Source: Nanobdellota archaeon (GTDB lineage Archaea > Nanobdellota > Nanobdellia > Woesearchaeales > UBA12501). Taken from it: a DNA stretch of 7,204 bases. Shown piece after piece: positions 1 to 5,793 of the stretch. The DNA lies in NCBI GenBank assembly GCA_018812465.1, contig JAHJCS010000239.1:1-7204 (forward strand), given 5' to 3'. Numbering within the stretch: the stretch's first letter is position 1; each line of letters begins with the position of its first letter. The notes below the pieces were generated by a model. That model ran no database searches. It saw only the letters and a program-made list of their open reading frames with translations, and was not told where the DNA came from. Position numbers and translations under genes: made by a program.

Positions 1-12
1 AAATAATATATG

Positions 13-32
13 TCAATGATTATTCACATTGA
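13..32. repeat. Short inverted repeat upstream of first gene
   Basis: TCAATG (13-18) and CATTGA (27-32) form a perfect 6-bp inverted repeat around an 8-base spacer. It could be an operator, the end of an upstream terminator hairpin cut by the window edge, or chance. The stem holds only two G/C pairs and no T-run follows directly, so it is not a convincing intrinsic terminator. Confidence 0.2.
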
Positions 33-62
33 AAAATGATTGGTATCATAAAATTTTTAAAT
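29..62 (+). promoter_or_regulatory. Possible promoter of the isomerase-first operon
   Basis: The 93 bases before the first gene are very AT-rich and contain no ORF. An A/T block at about 47-62 (ATAAAATTTTTAAAT) could be an archaeal TATA region placing the transcript start around 75-85, just before the Shine-Dalgarno site. Read as bacterial, TTGAAA at 29-34 and TAAAAT at 49-54 resemble -35 and -10 boxes, but the spacer is only 14 nt. Both readings are weak pattern matches. The main support is position: a gene start with a strong ribosome-binding site and no visible coding sequence upstream. Confidence 0.3.
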
Positions 63-82
63 GAACTTTAATACACTTATTT

Positions 83-88
83 AGGAGG
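83..88 (+). promoter_or_regulatory. Strong Shine-Dalgarno site, AGGAGG
   Basis: A full AGGAGG lies 5 nt before the ATG at 94. It fixes that start and shows that this organism uses Shine-Dalgarno initiation, at least for operon-leading genes. Confidence 0.8.
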
Positions 89-93
89 ATTCA

Positions 94-693
94 ATGGTAG
101 ATTTTGTAAAAGCATATTTTAATGAACTTAAGAATACTATAGATAACGTGTCTCTTGAAGACACCAAGAAAGCTGTAGATATGATCTACAAAGCTTATAA
201 GGAAAATAAGCAGATATTTCTGATAGGTAATGGAGGTAGTGCAGCAACTGCTTCTCATTTTGCCTGCGACCTAAATAAAGGAACTCTCCAGAGAGTATAT
301 GACAAGAATGAGAGAAGATTCAGGGTAATCTCAATGGCAGATAATGTATCTATACTCACGGCTTATGGAAATGACCTCAGCTATGATGATATATTCTCAC
401 AACAGCTGAAGAACCTTGTCAATGAAGGTGATATGGTGATTGCGATCACAGGAAGCGGCAATTCAAAAAATATACTAAATGGTCTGAAGACTGCTTCTGA
501 AGTAGGTGCAGTAACAGTTGCTTTTCTTGGATTTGATGGTGGAGAAGCAAAGAATATGGTTGATCACTCAGTACTTGTGCCATCAAACCATTATGGAAGA
601 ATAGAGGATATCCATATGGTTCTTTGCCATCTTATATCATCTTATATAACTGAGATGAAGAAAAAAGAGAGTGCTGATGAAAAAGAGTATTGA
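94..693 (+). CDS. gmhA: GmhA-type sedoheptulose-7-phosphate isomerase (SIS domain)
   Basis: A 199-residue protein, close to the usual GmhA length, predicted to convert sedoheptulose 7-phosphate to D-glycero-D-manno-heptose 7-phosphate in the cytoplasm, the first step of heptose activation. It is a single SIS domain with the phosphate-binding GNGGSA at residues 45-50, SHFACDL at 54-60 and ITGSGNS at 118-124, and a C-terminal RIEDIHMVLCH helix at 169-179. By spacing, H55, D59, E171 and H179 sit where E. coli GmhA has its zinc ligands His61, Glu65, Gln172 and His180 (from memory), so two ligands are changed conservatively. The start is set by AGGAGG 5 nt upstream. It leads an operon; the next ATG lies 13 nt after its stop. 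The downstream GmhB-type phosphatase domain supports a heptose role over other SIS isomerases. Substrate stereochemistry cannot be read from sequence. Confidence 0.92.
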   Translation: MVDFVKAYFNELKNTIDNVSLEDTKKAVDMIYKAYKENKQIFLIGNGGSAATASHFACDLNKGTLQRVYDKNERRFRVISMADNVSILTAYGNDLSYDDIFSQQLKNLVNEGDMVIAITGSGNSKNILNGLKTASEVGAVTVAFLGFDGGEAKNMVDHSVLVPSNHYGRIEDIHMVLCHLISSYITEMKKKESADEKEY

Positions 694-698
694 GGGAG
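692..698 (+). promoter_or_regulatory. Shine-Dalgarno site choosing the start at 707
   Basis: GAGGGAG overlaps the stop codon of the isomerase gene and lies 8 nt before ATG 707. The in-frame GTG at 671 and ATG at 677 lie upstream of it, inside the previous gene, and would add a non-Rossmann leader of up to 12 residues. The site therefore favours 707. Confidence 0.65.
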
Positions 699-706
699 TT
701 TTAAGA

Positions 707-1753
707 ATGAATATTCTTGTTACAGGAAACCAGGGTTATATCGGTTCTGTCCTGACTAAGATTCTGTTGGATAAAGGATATGACCTCATTGGTATTGATG
801 TTGGATATTATGAGACAATTGAGCCAGTTCCTCATGAATCAAGAATAACACAGATAATAAAGGATATGAGAGATATTTCTGAAGATGACTTCAAGAATGA
901 ATTAAAGGATGTTGATGCAATAATCCATCTTGCAGCTCTTTCAAATGATCCACTTGGTGAGTTCAACCAGGATCTTACCTATGATATCAATTTCAAGGCA
1001 ACTGTCAATCTTGCAAAGCTCGCAAAAGCAGCTGGAGTAAAAAGATTTGTATATTCATCTTCTCAGAGCATGTATGGTATTTCAAAGACAGATGCAGAGC
1101 TTGAAGAAGACAACAGCGAGAAGAATCCAGTCACTGCTTATGCAAAGACAAAATGGGATGCAGAGCAGGAATTAAGAAAGCTAGGAGATGATGATTTTAT
1201 TGTGTCATGCTTCAGACCATCAACAGTATTCGGCGCAAGCCCAAGGCTAAGATGCGATATTGTGTACAATAATCTTGTTGCTTGCGGATATACTACAGGA
1301 AAGATAGAAATATTGAGTGATGGAACACCATGGAGGCCTGTAGTTCATATTAGGGATGTGTGTAATGCTTTCATTGCAGGGATTGAAGCACCTAAAGAAT
1401 TAGTAGCTAATGAATCATTCAATGTAGGCATCCCAAACGGCAATTTCACTGTCAGGGACCTAGCAGAAGCAGCCCAAAAGGTTGTTGGAGATTGTGAGCT
1501 TACATTCACTGGAGAGCATACAGATCCAAGGACATACAAAGTCTCATTCAAGAAGATACTGACACAGCTCAAGGATTATTATAAACCAGAATGGGACCTT
1601 CTAAGAGGCGGAAAAGAGCTTATTGAGCTGTTTGACAGGATTGGAATGACAGAGGAGAGGTTCAGAGGCAGAAAATGCATCAGACTGCAGCAGCTGAAGC
1701 ATCTGATCTCTAAAGGAAAGATTGATGGCAATCTGAGGGAAAAAAAGGAATGA
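707..1753 (+). CDS. Extended SDR sugar-nucleotide oxidoreductase/epimerase
   Basis: A 348-residue NAD(P)-dependent extended short-chain dehydrogenase of the NAD-dependent epimerase/dehydratase family. The start at 707 puts MNILVTG at the N-terminus, with the Rossmann motif TGNQGYIG at residues 6-13. HLAALSNDPLG follows at 74-84, SSSQSMYG at 117-124 (catalytic Ser), the YxxxK pair at Y145/K149, and WRPVVHIRD at 209-217 in the substrate domain. A roughly 50-residue C-terminal tail (about 298-348, with GRKCIRLQQLK) goes beyond the minimal fold and matches a subfamily I recall from surface-sugar loci. The Asp-Glu pair used by 4,6-dehydratases just after the catalytic Ser/Thr is absent (Gln-Ser instead), so dehydration is unlikely. 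A C4 epimerase or C4 dehydrogenase acting on the NDP-heptose is inferred from context. The catalytic set is intact. Exact substrate is unknown. Confidence 0.9.
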   Translation: MNILVTGNQGYIGSVLTKILLDKGYDLIGIDVGYYETIEPVPHESRITQIIKDMRDISEDDFKNELKDVDAIIHLAALSNDPLGEFNQDLTYDINFKATVNLAKLAKAAGVKRFVYSSSQSMYGISKTDAELEEDNSEKNPVTAYAKTKWDAEQELRKLGDDDFIVSCFRPSTVFGASPRLRCDIVYNNLVACGYTTGKIEILSDGTPWRPVVHIRDVCNAFIAGIEAPKELVANESFNVGIPNGNFTVRDLAEAAQKVVGDCELTFTGEHTDPRTYKVSFKKILTQLKDYYKPEWDLLRGGKELIELFDRIGMTEERFRGRKCIRLQQLKHLISKGKIDGNLREKKE

Positions 1754-1788
1754 AAAAATAAGATATAAAGTAATACCAAGAAAATAAG

Positions 1789-2964
1789 ATGACAAAAATA
1801 AGACAAGCAGTTATCCTCGCAGGAGGACTTGGAACAAGATTAAGACCGCTTACAGACACATTACCAAAGCCGATGGTTGAGTTCTATGTAAAGCCTTTTG
1901 TCATGAACCTTATTGAGATGCTAAAGAAGCAGGGCATAACAGATTTTGTATTTCTTGTAGGATATCTTAATGAGAAAGTACAGGAGTATTTTGGTGACGG
2001 CTCAAAGTTTGGTATCAGCATAAAGTATTCTGTTGGTCCTGTTGAGTGGGACACTGGCAAGAGAGTAAAAGCAGGCCAGGATACTTATGACAAACATTTC
2101 CTCTTATGCTATTGCGATAATTATGTTCCCATAAATCTGAAGAAGCTTATTGATTTCTATGATGAGAAGAAAGTTAAGATGAGTGTTCTCATCTACACAA
2201 ATAAGGAGGGTTTCACAAAGAGCAACATGAAGGTCAATGACAATGGATTGGTCACAGTCTATGACAAGAAAAGACAGGCTTCTGAGCTTAGTGGCGTCGA
2301 TATAGGGTTCTTTATTGTCGACAAAAAGATTGTTGAAACTATGTCTGATAATAACATCAGTTTCCAGGAGACAATACTCAATCTTATTGCTGAAAAGCAA
2401 CTTGCAGGTTATCTCACAGACCATAGGTACTGCGGATTGAGCAATAATGAAAGGCTTCCACTTGTGAAAGAATTCCTCAGACCTAAGAAAGTGATATTCA
2501 TTGACCGTGATGGTGTGATAAATGTTAAGGCGCCAAAAGCAGACTATGTAAAAACCTGGAAAGAGTTCAAGTTCCTGCCAGACGCTTTGGATGCAATGGA
2601 ACTTCTTGTTAAAAAAGGATATGAGATGTATATCATATCGAACCAAGCAGGAATCGCAAGAGAGAAGATGACCCATGATGATCTTGCTGACATCCACAAG
2701 CATATGCTTGAGGAGATGGCAAAGAAAGGAATTGAGATAAAACAGATATACTACTGCCCTCATGGGTGGGATGAAGGATGCGAGTGCAGGAAGCCAAAGC
2801 CAGGCATGTTTTATATAGCGGCAAGAGAGCACCAGATTGATCTTTCAAAGACAACCTTTATAGGAGATGATGAAAGGGATGGAATAGCAGCAGAAGCAGC
2901 TGACATACCTTTCTATATGGTTGATGAGAATAACAGTTTTCTGGATGTTGTTAAAGTATTGTGA
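1789..2964 (+). CDS. gmhB: Nucleotidyltransferase-GmhB phosphatase fusion for NDP-heptose synthesis
   Basis: A 391-residue two-domain fusion. Residues 1 to about 225 are an NTP_transferase (HddC/mannose-1-phosphate guanylyltransferase type): LAGGLGTRLRP at 10-20 with R17, the LPKP lysine K27, and probable metal aspartates D110 and D171. Residues about 233-391 are a HAD-IIIA phosphatase of GmhB type: nucleophile D239 and acid/base D241 in DRDGVI, SNQAGIA at 284-290, zinc-loop ligands C323, H325, C331 and C333, K335 in RKPKPGM, and GDDERD at 359-364. All catalytic motifs in both halves are present. The phosphatase would remove the 7-phosphate from heptose 1,7-bisphosphate, and the transferase would then make NDP-heptose. 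GDP is expected by analogy with HddC, but CDP or ADP cannot be excluded. It begins 35 nt after the previous stop with no clear Shine-Dalgarno. The C1 kinase needed between GmhA and this protein is not in the window. The symbol given refers to the C-terminal domain. Confidence 0.92.
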   Translation: MTKIRQAVILAGGLGTRLRPLTDTLPKPMVEFYVKPFVMNLIEMLKKQGITDFVFLVGYLNEKVQEYFGDGSKFGISIKYSVGPVEWDTGKRVKAGQDTYDKHFLLCYCDNYVPINLKKLIDFYDEKKVKMSVLIYTNKEGFTKSNMKVNDNGLVTVYDKKRQASELSGVDIGFFIVDKKIVETMSDNNISFQETILNLIAEKQLAGYLTDHRYCGLSNNERLPLVKEFLRPKKVIFIDRDGVINVKAPKADYVKTWKEFKFLPDALDAMELLVKKGYEMYIISNQAGIAREKMTHDDLADIHKHMLEEMAKKGIEIKQIYYCPHGWDEGCECRKPKPGMFYIAAREHQIDLSKTTFIGDDERDGIAAEAADIPFYMVDENNSFLDVVKVL

Positions 2965-3122
2965 ATAAGCAAAAATAGGTTAGATATAGCTTTAAACCCA
3001 TTAAAACAGCAGTCTAGACAATGGTTGATAAAATATAATAAGAATTGTACACATTAGAAAATGGTTGCAAAATTTTCAATAAATTTAAAAAGAAGTTGAG
3101 ATTCTATCATTTAGGGGGATAT
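2965..3122 (+). promoter_or_regulatory. 158-nt intergenic region, probable second promoter
   Basis: This is the only sizeable gap in the cluster and it is AT-rich. Candidate elements are TTTAAA at 2991-2996 and the A/T block around 3030-3040, which contains a perfect TATAAT at 3034-3039. A -35-like TAGACA at 3015-3020 lies only 13 nt upstream of it, so a standard bacterial promoter fits poorly. An archaeal TATA reading would start the transcript near 3060 with a leader of about 60 nt. The heptamer ATGGTTG occurs twice, at 3021 and 3061. I see no GC-rich hairpin with a T-run, so no intrinsic terminator for the first unit is evident and read-through is possible. Confidence 0.35.
3114..3118 (+). 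promoter_or_regulatory. Shine-Dalgarno-like GGGGG deciding the start at 3123
   Basis: GGGGG lies 4 nt before ATG 3123 and can pair with the anti-Shine-Dalgarno CCUCC with one G-U wobble. The reading frame stays open upstream to a TTG at 3045, but those 26 codons encode a Lys/Phe-rich stretch outside the family's usual N-terminus. The zinc-finger start MKRIDECRVC at 3123 matches the family. Confidence 0.6.
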
Positions 3123-4364
3123 ATGAAAAGAATTGATGAATGTAGGGTATGTGGCAACACAGAAATAAAGGAATTTCTTGACTTAGGAGACCAACCACTG
3201 GCCAATTCACTGCTTGATTCTCCTTATAACAATGATCCTGAATATCCTCTGTCTCTTTCATGGTGCCCTGGATGCAACCTGGTTCAGCTCAACCACACAG
3301 CAGATCCAGAAGAGCTGTTCTCAGAATATGTGTGGGTAACAGGCACATCAAAGACTGCCCATGATCATGCTGCAAATTTCTATAAAGAAGTCGTTAAAAG
3401 AGTGCCTAACATCCAAGAGGGTTATGTATTGGAAGCAGCAAGCAATGATGGCACATTCCTGAAACCATTTGTTGACAAAGGAATCTGGGTATTGGGTGTT
3501 GATCCTGCAAAGAACATTGTTGACATGGCTGTAAAGGCAGGCATAGATTCAGAGTGCGCTTTCTTTGGCCAGGAAGCAGTTGAGAAGATTGTAAAAGAGA
3601 AGGGTAAGGCAAAGGTAGTCTTTGCAAGGAATGTTGTTCCACATGTAGCAAATCTTCATGATTTCATAAAAGGAATGGCATCTGCTGTTGGAGAAGACGG
3701 CCTGATAATAATAGAAGCACATTATGCTAAGATAATCCTTGAGGAATTGCATTATGATTCAATATATCATGAACATCTGTGCTATTTCACGCTTAAGAGC
3801 ATGGAAGCGCTGCTCAATCAATATGGAATGCATGTTGTTGATATCACAACAAGCCCAATAAGCGGAGGATCTCTTGTGTATTACATAAAAAAGAATGGAA
3901 ATGACGCCAATAAAGAAAATGAAAATCCAATTGTCCAGAGATATAGGGATGAAGAACAGAGTACAAAACTCAATGAATGGGAATCATGGCAAGACTTTGC
4001 AAAAAAAACATTTGAGCACAAGAATGCTCTGCTGAAGATACTTGACCAGGCAAAAGGTTCTGTTGTAGGTTATGGAGCGAGCGCAAGAAGCTCAACAATG
4101 CTCAACTTCTGCAGGATCACCACAAAGCAGCTTCCAGTAATAGCAGACAAGAACCCATTGAAGAACAAGAAATACACAGCAGGAACACATATACCCATAC
4201 TTGATCCAAAAGAGGTCATGAAGAGCAATCCAGATTATGTGTTCATACTTGCATGGAACTTCACAAGAGAAATAATGAATTATCTTAATAAAGATCTTGG
4301 TTACAAAGGCAGGTTTATAATACCCCTGCCTAACAGCCCAAAGATCATAGACAGCGGAGAATAA
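3123..4364 (+). CDS. Zinc-containing sugar C-methyltransferase (TylC3/TcaB9/NovU family)
   Basis: A 413-residue SAM-dependent methyltransferase with the full three-part family layout. The N-terminal zinc-binding domain has C7, C10, C48 and C51. The central Rossmann methyltransferase has VLEAASNDGTFL at 102-113. The C-terminal Methyltransf_14-type domain has VVGYGASARSS at 314-324. Five residues match, at a constant offset of 7, the active-site set I recall for the 3-C-methyltransferase TcaB9 (Y76, H181, Y222, E224, H225): here Y69, H174, Y215, E217 and H218, the last three in YHEH. This strongly suggests an active enzyme placing a methyl branch on C3 of a 4-keto NDP-sugar. That chemistry needs a C4 ketone, consistent with the neighbouring SDRs and cupin epimerase. 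Its stop overlaps the next ATG by 1 nt. The sugar acted on is inferred from context. Confidence 0.92.
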   Translation: MKRIDECRVCGNTEIKEFLDLGDQPLANSLLDSPYNNDPEYPLSLSWCPGCNLVQLNHTADPEELFSEYVWVTGTSKTAHDHAANFYKEVVKRVPNIQEGYVLEAASNDGTFLKPFVDKGIWVLGVDPAKNIVDMAVKAGIDSECAFFGQEAVEKIVKEKGKAKVVFARNVVPHVANLHDFIKGMASAVGEDGLIIIEAHYAKIILEELHYDSIYHEHLCYFTLKSMEALLNQYGMHVVDITTSPISGGSLVYYIKKNGNDANKENENPIVQRYRDEEQSTKLNEWESWQDFAKKTFEHKNALLKILDQAKGSVVGYGASARSSTMLNFCRITTKQLPVIADKNPLKNKKYTAGTHIPILDPKEVMKSNPDYVFILAWNFTREIMNYLNKDLGYKGRFIIPLPNSPKIIDSGE

Positions 4365-4930
4365 TGCTAAATATGAAAATCAAAAAACTTGAGACAAAAG
4401 GTGTGTTTGAGATAATTCCAGAGCCTCATGAGGATGCAAGAGGATTTTTTATGAGGACTTATGATGAGGATATATTCAAGAAACAGGGTATAAGCAGGCA
4501 GTGGGTGCAGGAGAACCACTCATTCTCAAAGCAGAAAGGTGTTGTGAGAGGACTGCATTTCCAGTTCCCCCCTCATGCAGAGACTAAGCTTGTGAGGGTT
4601 GTGACAGGAGAGATATTTGTGGCCATTGTTGATCTGAGAAAGGGAGATGGTCTTGGAAAGTGGACAAGCACAATACTGTCAGCTAAGAACAAGAAGATGC
4701 TCTTTGCTCCAAGAGGAGTTGCAATGGGAATATGCACATTGAGTGAGGACTGCACACTTCTTTACAAGATGGACAACAGGTATACGCCAGAAAGCCAGGG
4801 AGCAATAAAATGGGATGATCCGGATATTGGAATTGAGTGGCCTGTAAAAAATCCAATGATATCAGATCGGGATAAGAATGCAATAAGTTTCAAGAAATTT
4901 GTTGAGAAACATGGAGGCTTTTCAGATTGA
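4364..4930 (+). CDS. RmlC/RfbC-like NDP-4-keto-sugar 3,5-epimerase (cupin)
   Basis: A 188-residue cupin of the dTDP-4-dehydrorhamnose 3,5-epimerase family, at normal length. Visible motifs are DARGFFMR at 24-31, VRGLHFQ at 61-67 with probable base H65, KLVRVVTGEIF at 75-85, VDLRKG at 89-94, tyrosines Y134 and Y140 where the family keeps its acid Tyr, WDDPDIGIEWP at 150-160, and SDRDK with D170, which could pair with H65. The usual AHGF reads AMGI (residues 120-123), losing a conserved active-site His. It would epimerise C3 and/or C5 of a 4-keto NDP-sugar; because no dTDP-rhamnose genes surround it, a heptose or branched sugar is more likely. ATG 4364 overlaps the previous stop (TAATG) with GGAG 4 nt upstream. 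An in-frame ATG at 4373 is an alternative start, 3 residues shorter. Confidence 0.88.
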   Translation: MLNMKIKKLETKGVFEIIPEPHEDARGFFMRTYDEDIFKKQGISRQWVQENHSFSKQKGVVRGLHFQFPPHAETKLVRVVTGEIFVAIVDLRKGDGLGKWTSTILSAKNKKMLFAPRGVAMGICTLSEDCTLLYKMDNRYTPESQGAIKWDDPDIGIEWPVKNPMISDRDKNAISFKKFVEKHGGFSD

Positions 4931-4936
4931 GATGAT
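4929..4936 (+). promoter_or_regulatory. Shine-Dalgarno-like GAGATGAT favouring the start at 4941
   Basis: GAGATGAT differs by one base from the extended consensus GAGGTGAT and ends 4 nt before ATG 4941, which opens directly into MKIFITGGTGFIG. The in-frame ATG at 4932 would lie inside this site. The frame is also open back to a TTG at 4899 inside the previous gene, but that would add residues before the Rossmann fold. Confidence 0.4.
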
Positions 4937-4940
4937 TAAA

Positions 4941-5789
4941 ATGAAGATATTTATAACGGGAGGGACTGGTTTTATAGGAAGATATATTCTTGATAGATTA
5001 AGAAATCATGACATTCTACTACTCGTTCATGAACCAGAAGAGTTTTCTTCAGACAATATAAATAGGATATATGGAAATTTAGGAGATATTAATAGATGGA
5101 AATCAGATGTCAAGAAATTCCAGCCAGAAGCCTGTCTCCATATGGCTTGGGAGGGCATCCCTGATTATGGACCAGAATCAAGCATCAGGAATCTTGGATA
5201 TGGTATTGAACTAATAAAAATGCTTGGAGAGATAGGCTGCAAGAAATTTGTCTCAACAGGATCCTGCTGGGAATATGGATCAGAAAGAGGTATGCTTAAG
5301 GAAGATGATGCAGTCAGACCAAAGAATGCTTTTTCAGCTGCAAAGAACTGCCTTCACTGGATTGGAAAGGAGATTGCAGAAAAAAATGGTATGATATTTG
5401 TCTGGACAAGGCTTTTCTATGTTTATGGCCCTGGGCAAAGGCCAGGTTCACTAATTCCATCGATTATTGACTGCATAAAAAAAGGAAAACAGCCAGATAT
5501 CAAAAATCCTGGAAACCGGAATGATTTTGTATATGTAGAAGATGTTGCAGATGCTCTCAGACTCATTGTTGAGAAAGCAGATAAAAGTACAATATATAAT
5601 ATAGGTTCAGGAGAATCAACAAGGGTCAAGAAAGTTGCTGAGATCATTGCAGGAATATATGGAAAGGATATTGATATCGGAGAGCAGGGAGATTCTGATT
5701 TCTCTGCAGACATCTCAAGGATAAATGGATTAGGATGGTCTCCAAGAACAGGATTAGAGCAAGGAATATCAAAAATGGCAAAAAGGTGA
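4941..5789 (+). CDS. Extended SDR, probable NDP-sugar 4-ketoreductase, with Phe replacing catalytic Tyr
   Basis: A 282-residue protein of the NAD-dependent epimerase/dehydratase family. The nucleotide-binding TGGTGFIG is at residues 6-13, LHMAW at 66-70, and STGSCWEYG at 105-113 supplies the catalytic Ser/Thr region. VYGPGQRPGSLIP at 161-173 and NDFVYVEDVADAL at 194-206 belong to the substrate domain, followed by YNIGSGES at 219-226. The YxxxK signature reads FSAAK (F131, K135): codon 5331-5333 is TTT where TAT or TAC is expected. Unless another Tyr substitutes, proton transfer during reduction would be altered. It is shorter than the other extended SDR in the cluster. Position after the C-methyltransferase and RmlC-like genes suggests reduction of the 4-keto intermediate, the role of RmlD or MlghC-type reductases, but an epimerase or a protein with altered chemistry is possible. 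ATG 4932 is an alternative start. Confidence 0.87.
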   Translation: MKIFITGGTGFIGRYILDRLRNHDILLLVHEPEEFSSDNINRIYGNLGDINRWKSDVKKFQPEACLHMAWEGIPDYGPESSIRNLGYGIELIKMLGEIGCKKFVSTGSCWEYGSERGMLKEDDAVRPKNAFSAAKNCLHWIGKEIAEKNGMIFVWTRLFYVYGPGQRPGSLIPSIIDCIKKGKQPDIKNPGNRNDFVYVEDVADALRLIVEKADKSTIYNIGSGESTRVKKVAEIIAGIYGKDIDIGEQGDSDFSADISRINGLGWSPRTGLEQGISKMAKR

Positions 5790-5793
5790 AATC

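Noticed and set aside
671..706. GTG 671 or ATG 677 as start of the first extended SDR
   Set aside because: Both lie within the isomerase gene, upstream of the GAGGGAG site, and add residues before a Rossmann motif that normally sits at the very N-terminus.
1754..1788. Terminator or promoter between the first SDR and the fusion gene
   Set aside because: The 35-nt A-rich gap has no stem-loop and is too short for a convincing promoter plus leader; it is better read as an intra-operon spacer.
2104..2832. Antisense open frame of 242 codons across the nucleotidyltransferase-phosphatase gene
   Set aside because: It lies wholly inside a well-supported two-domain gene, its product is Cys/Leu/Ile-rich with no recognisable motif, and no ribosome-binding site stands out. 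It is a shadow of biased codon use on the other strand.
3057..3077. Hairpin GAAAAT/ATTTTC as an intrinsic terminator of the first unit
   Set aside because: The stem is six pairs, nearly all A-T, with a 9-base loop and no following T-run, so it would be unstable and is common by chance in such AT-rich DNA.
3045..3122. 26-codon N-terminal extension of the C-methyltransferase from a TTG start
   Set aside because: The extension falls in AT-rich intergenic DNA before a good GGGGG ribosome-binding site, and the family normally begins right at the zinc-finger cysteines.
4567..4572. Run of six C bases in the epimerase gene as a phase-variable tract
   Set aside because: Six bases is too short to be notably unstable, and the frame is intact; Campylobacter-type variable tracts are longer.
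4364..4930. dTDP-rhamnose operon (rmlABCD) suggested by the RmlC-like gene
   Set aside because: There is no RmlB dehydratase signature, the nucleotidyltransferase is fused to a heptose-type phosphatase, and the neighbouring SDR is not a recognisable RmlD. The RmlC-like protein more likely serves the heptose pathway.
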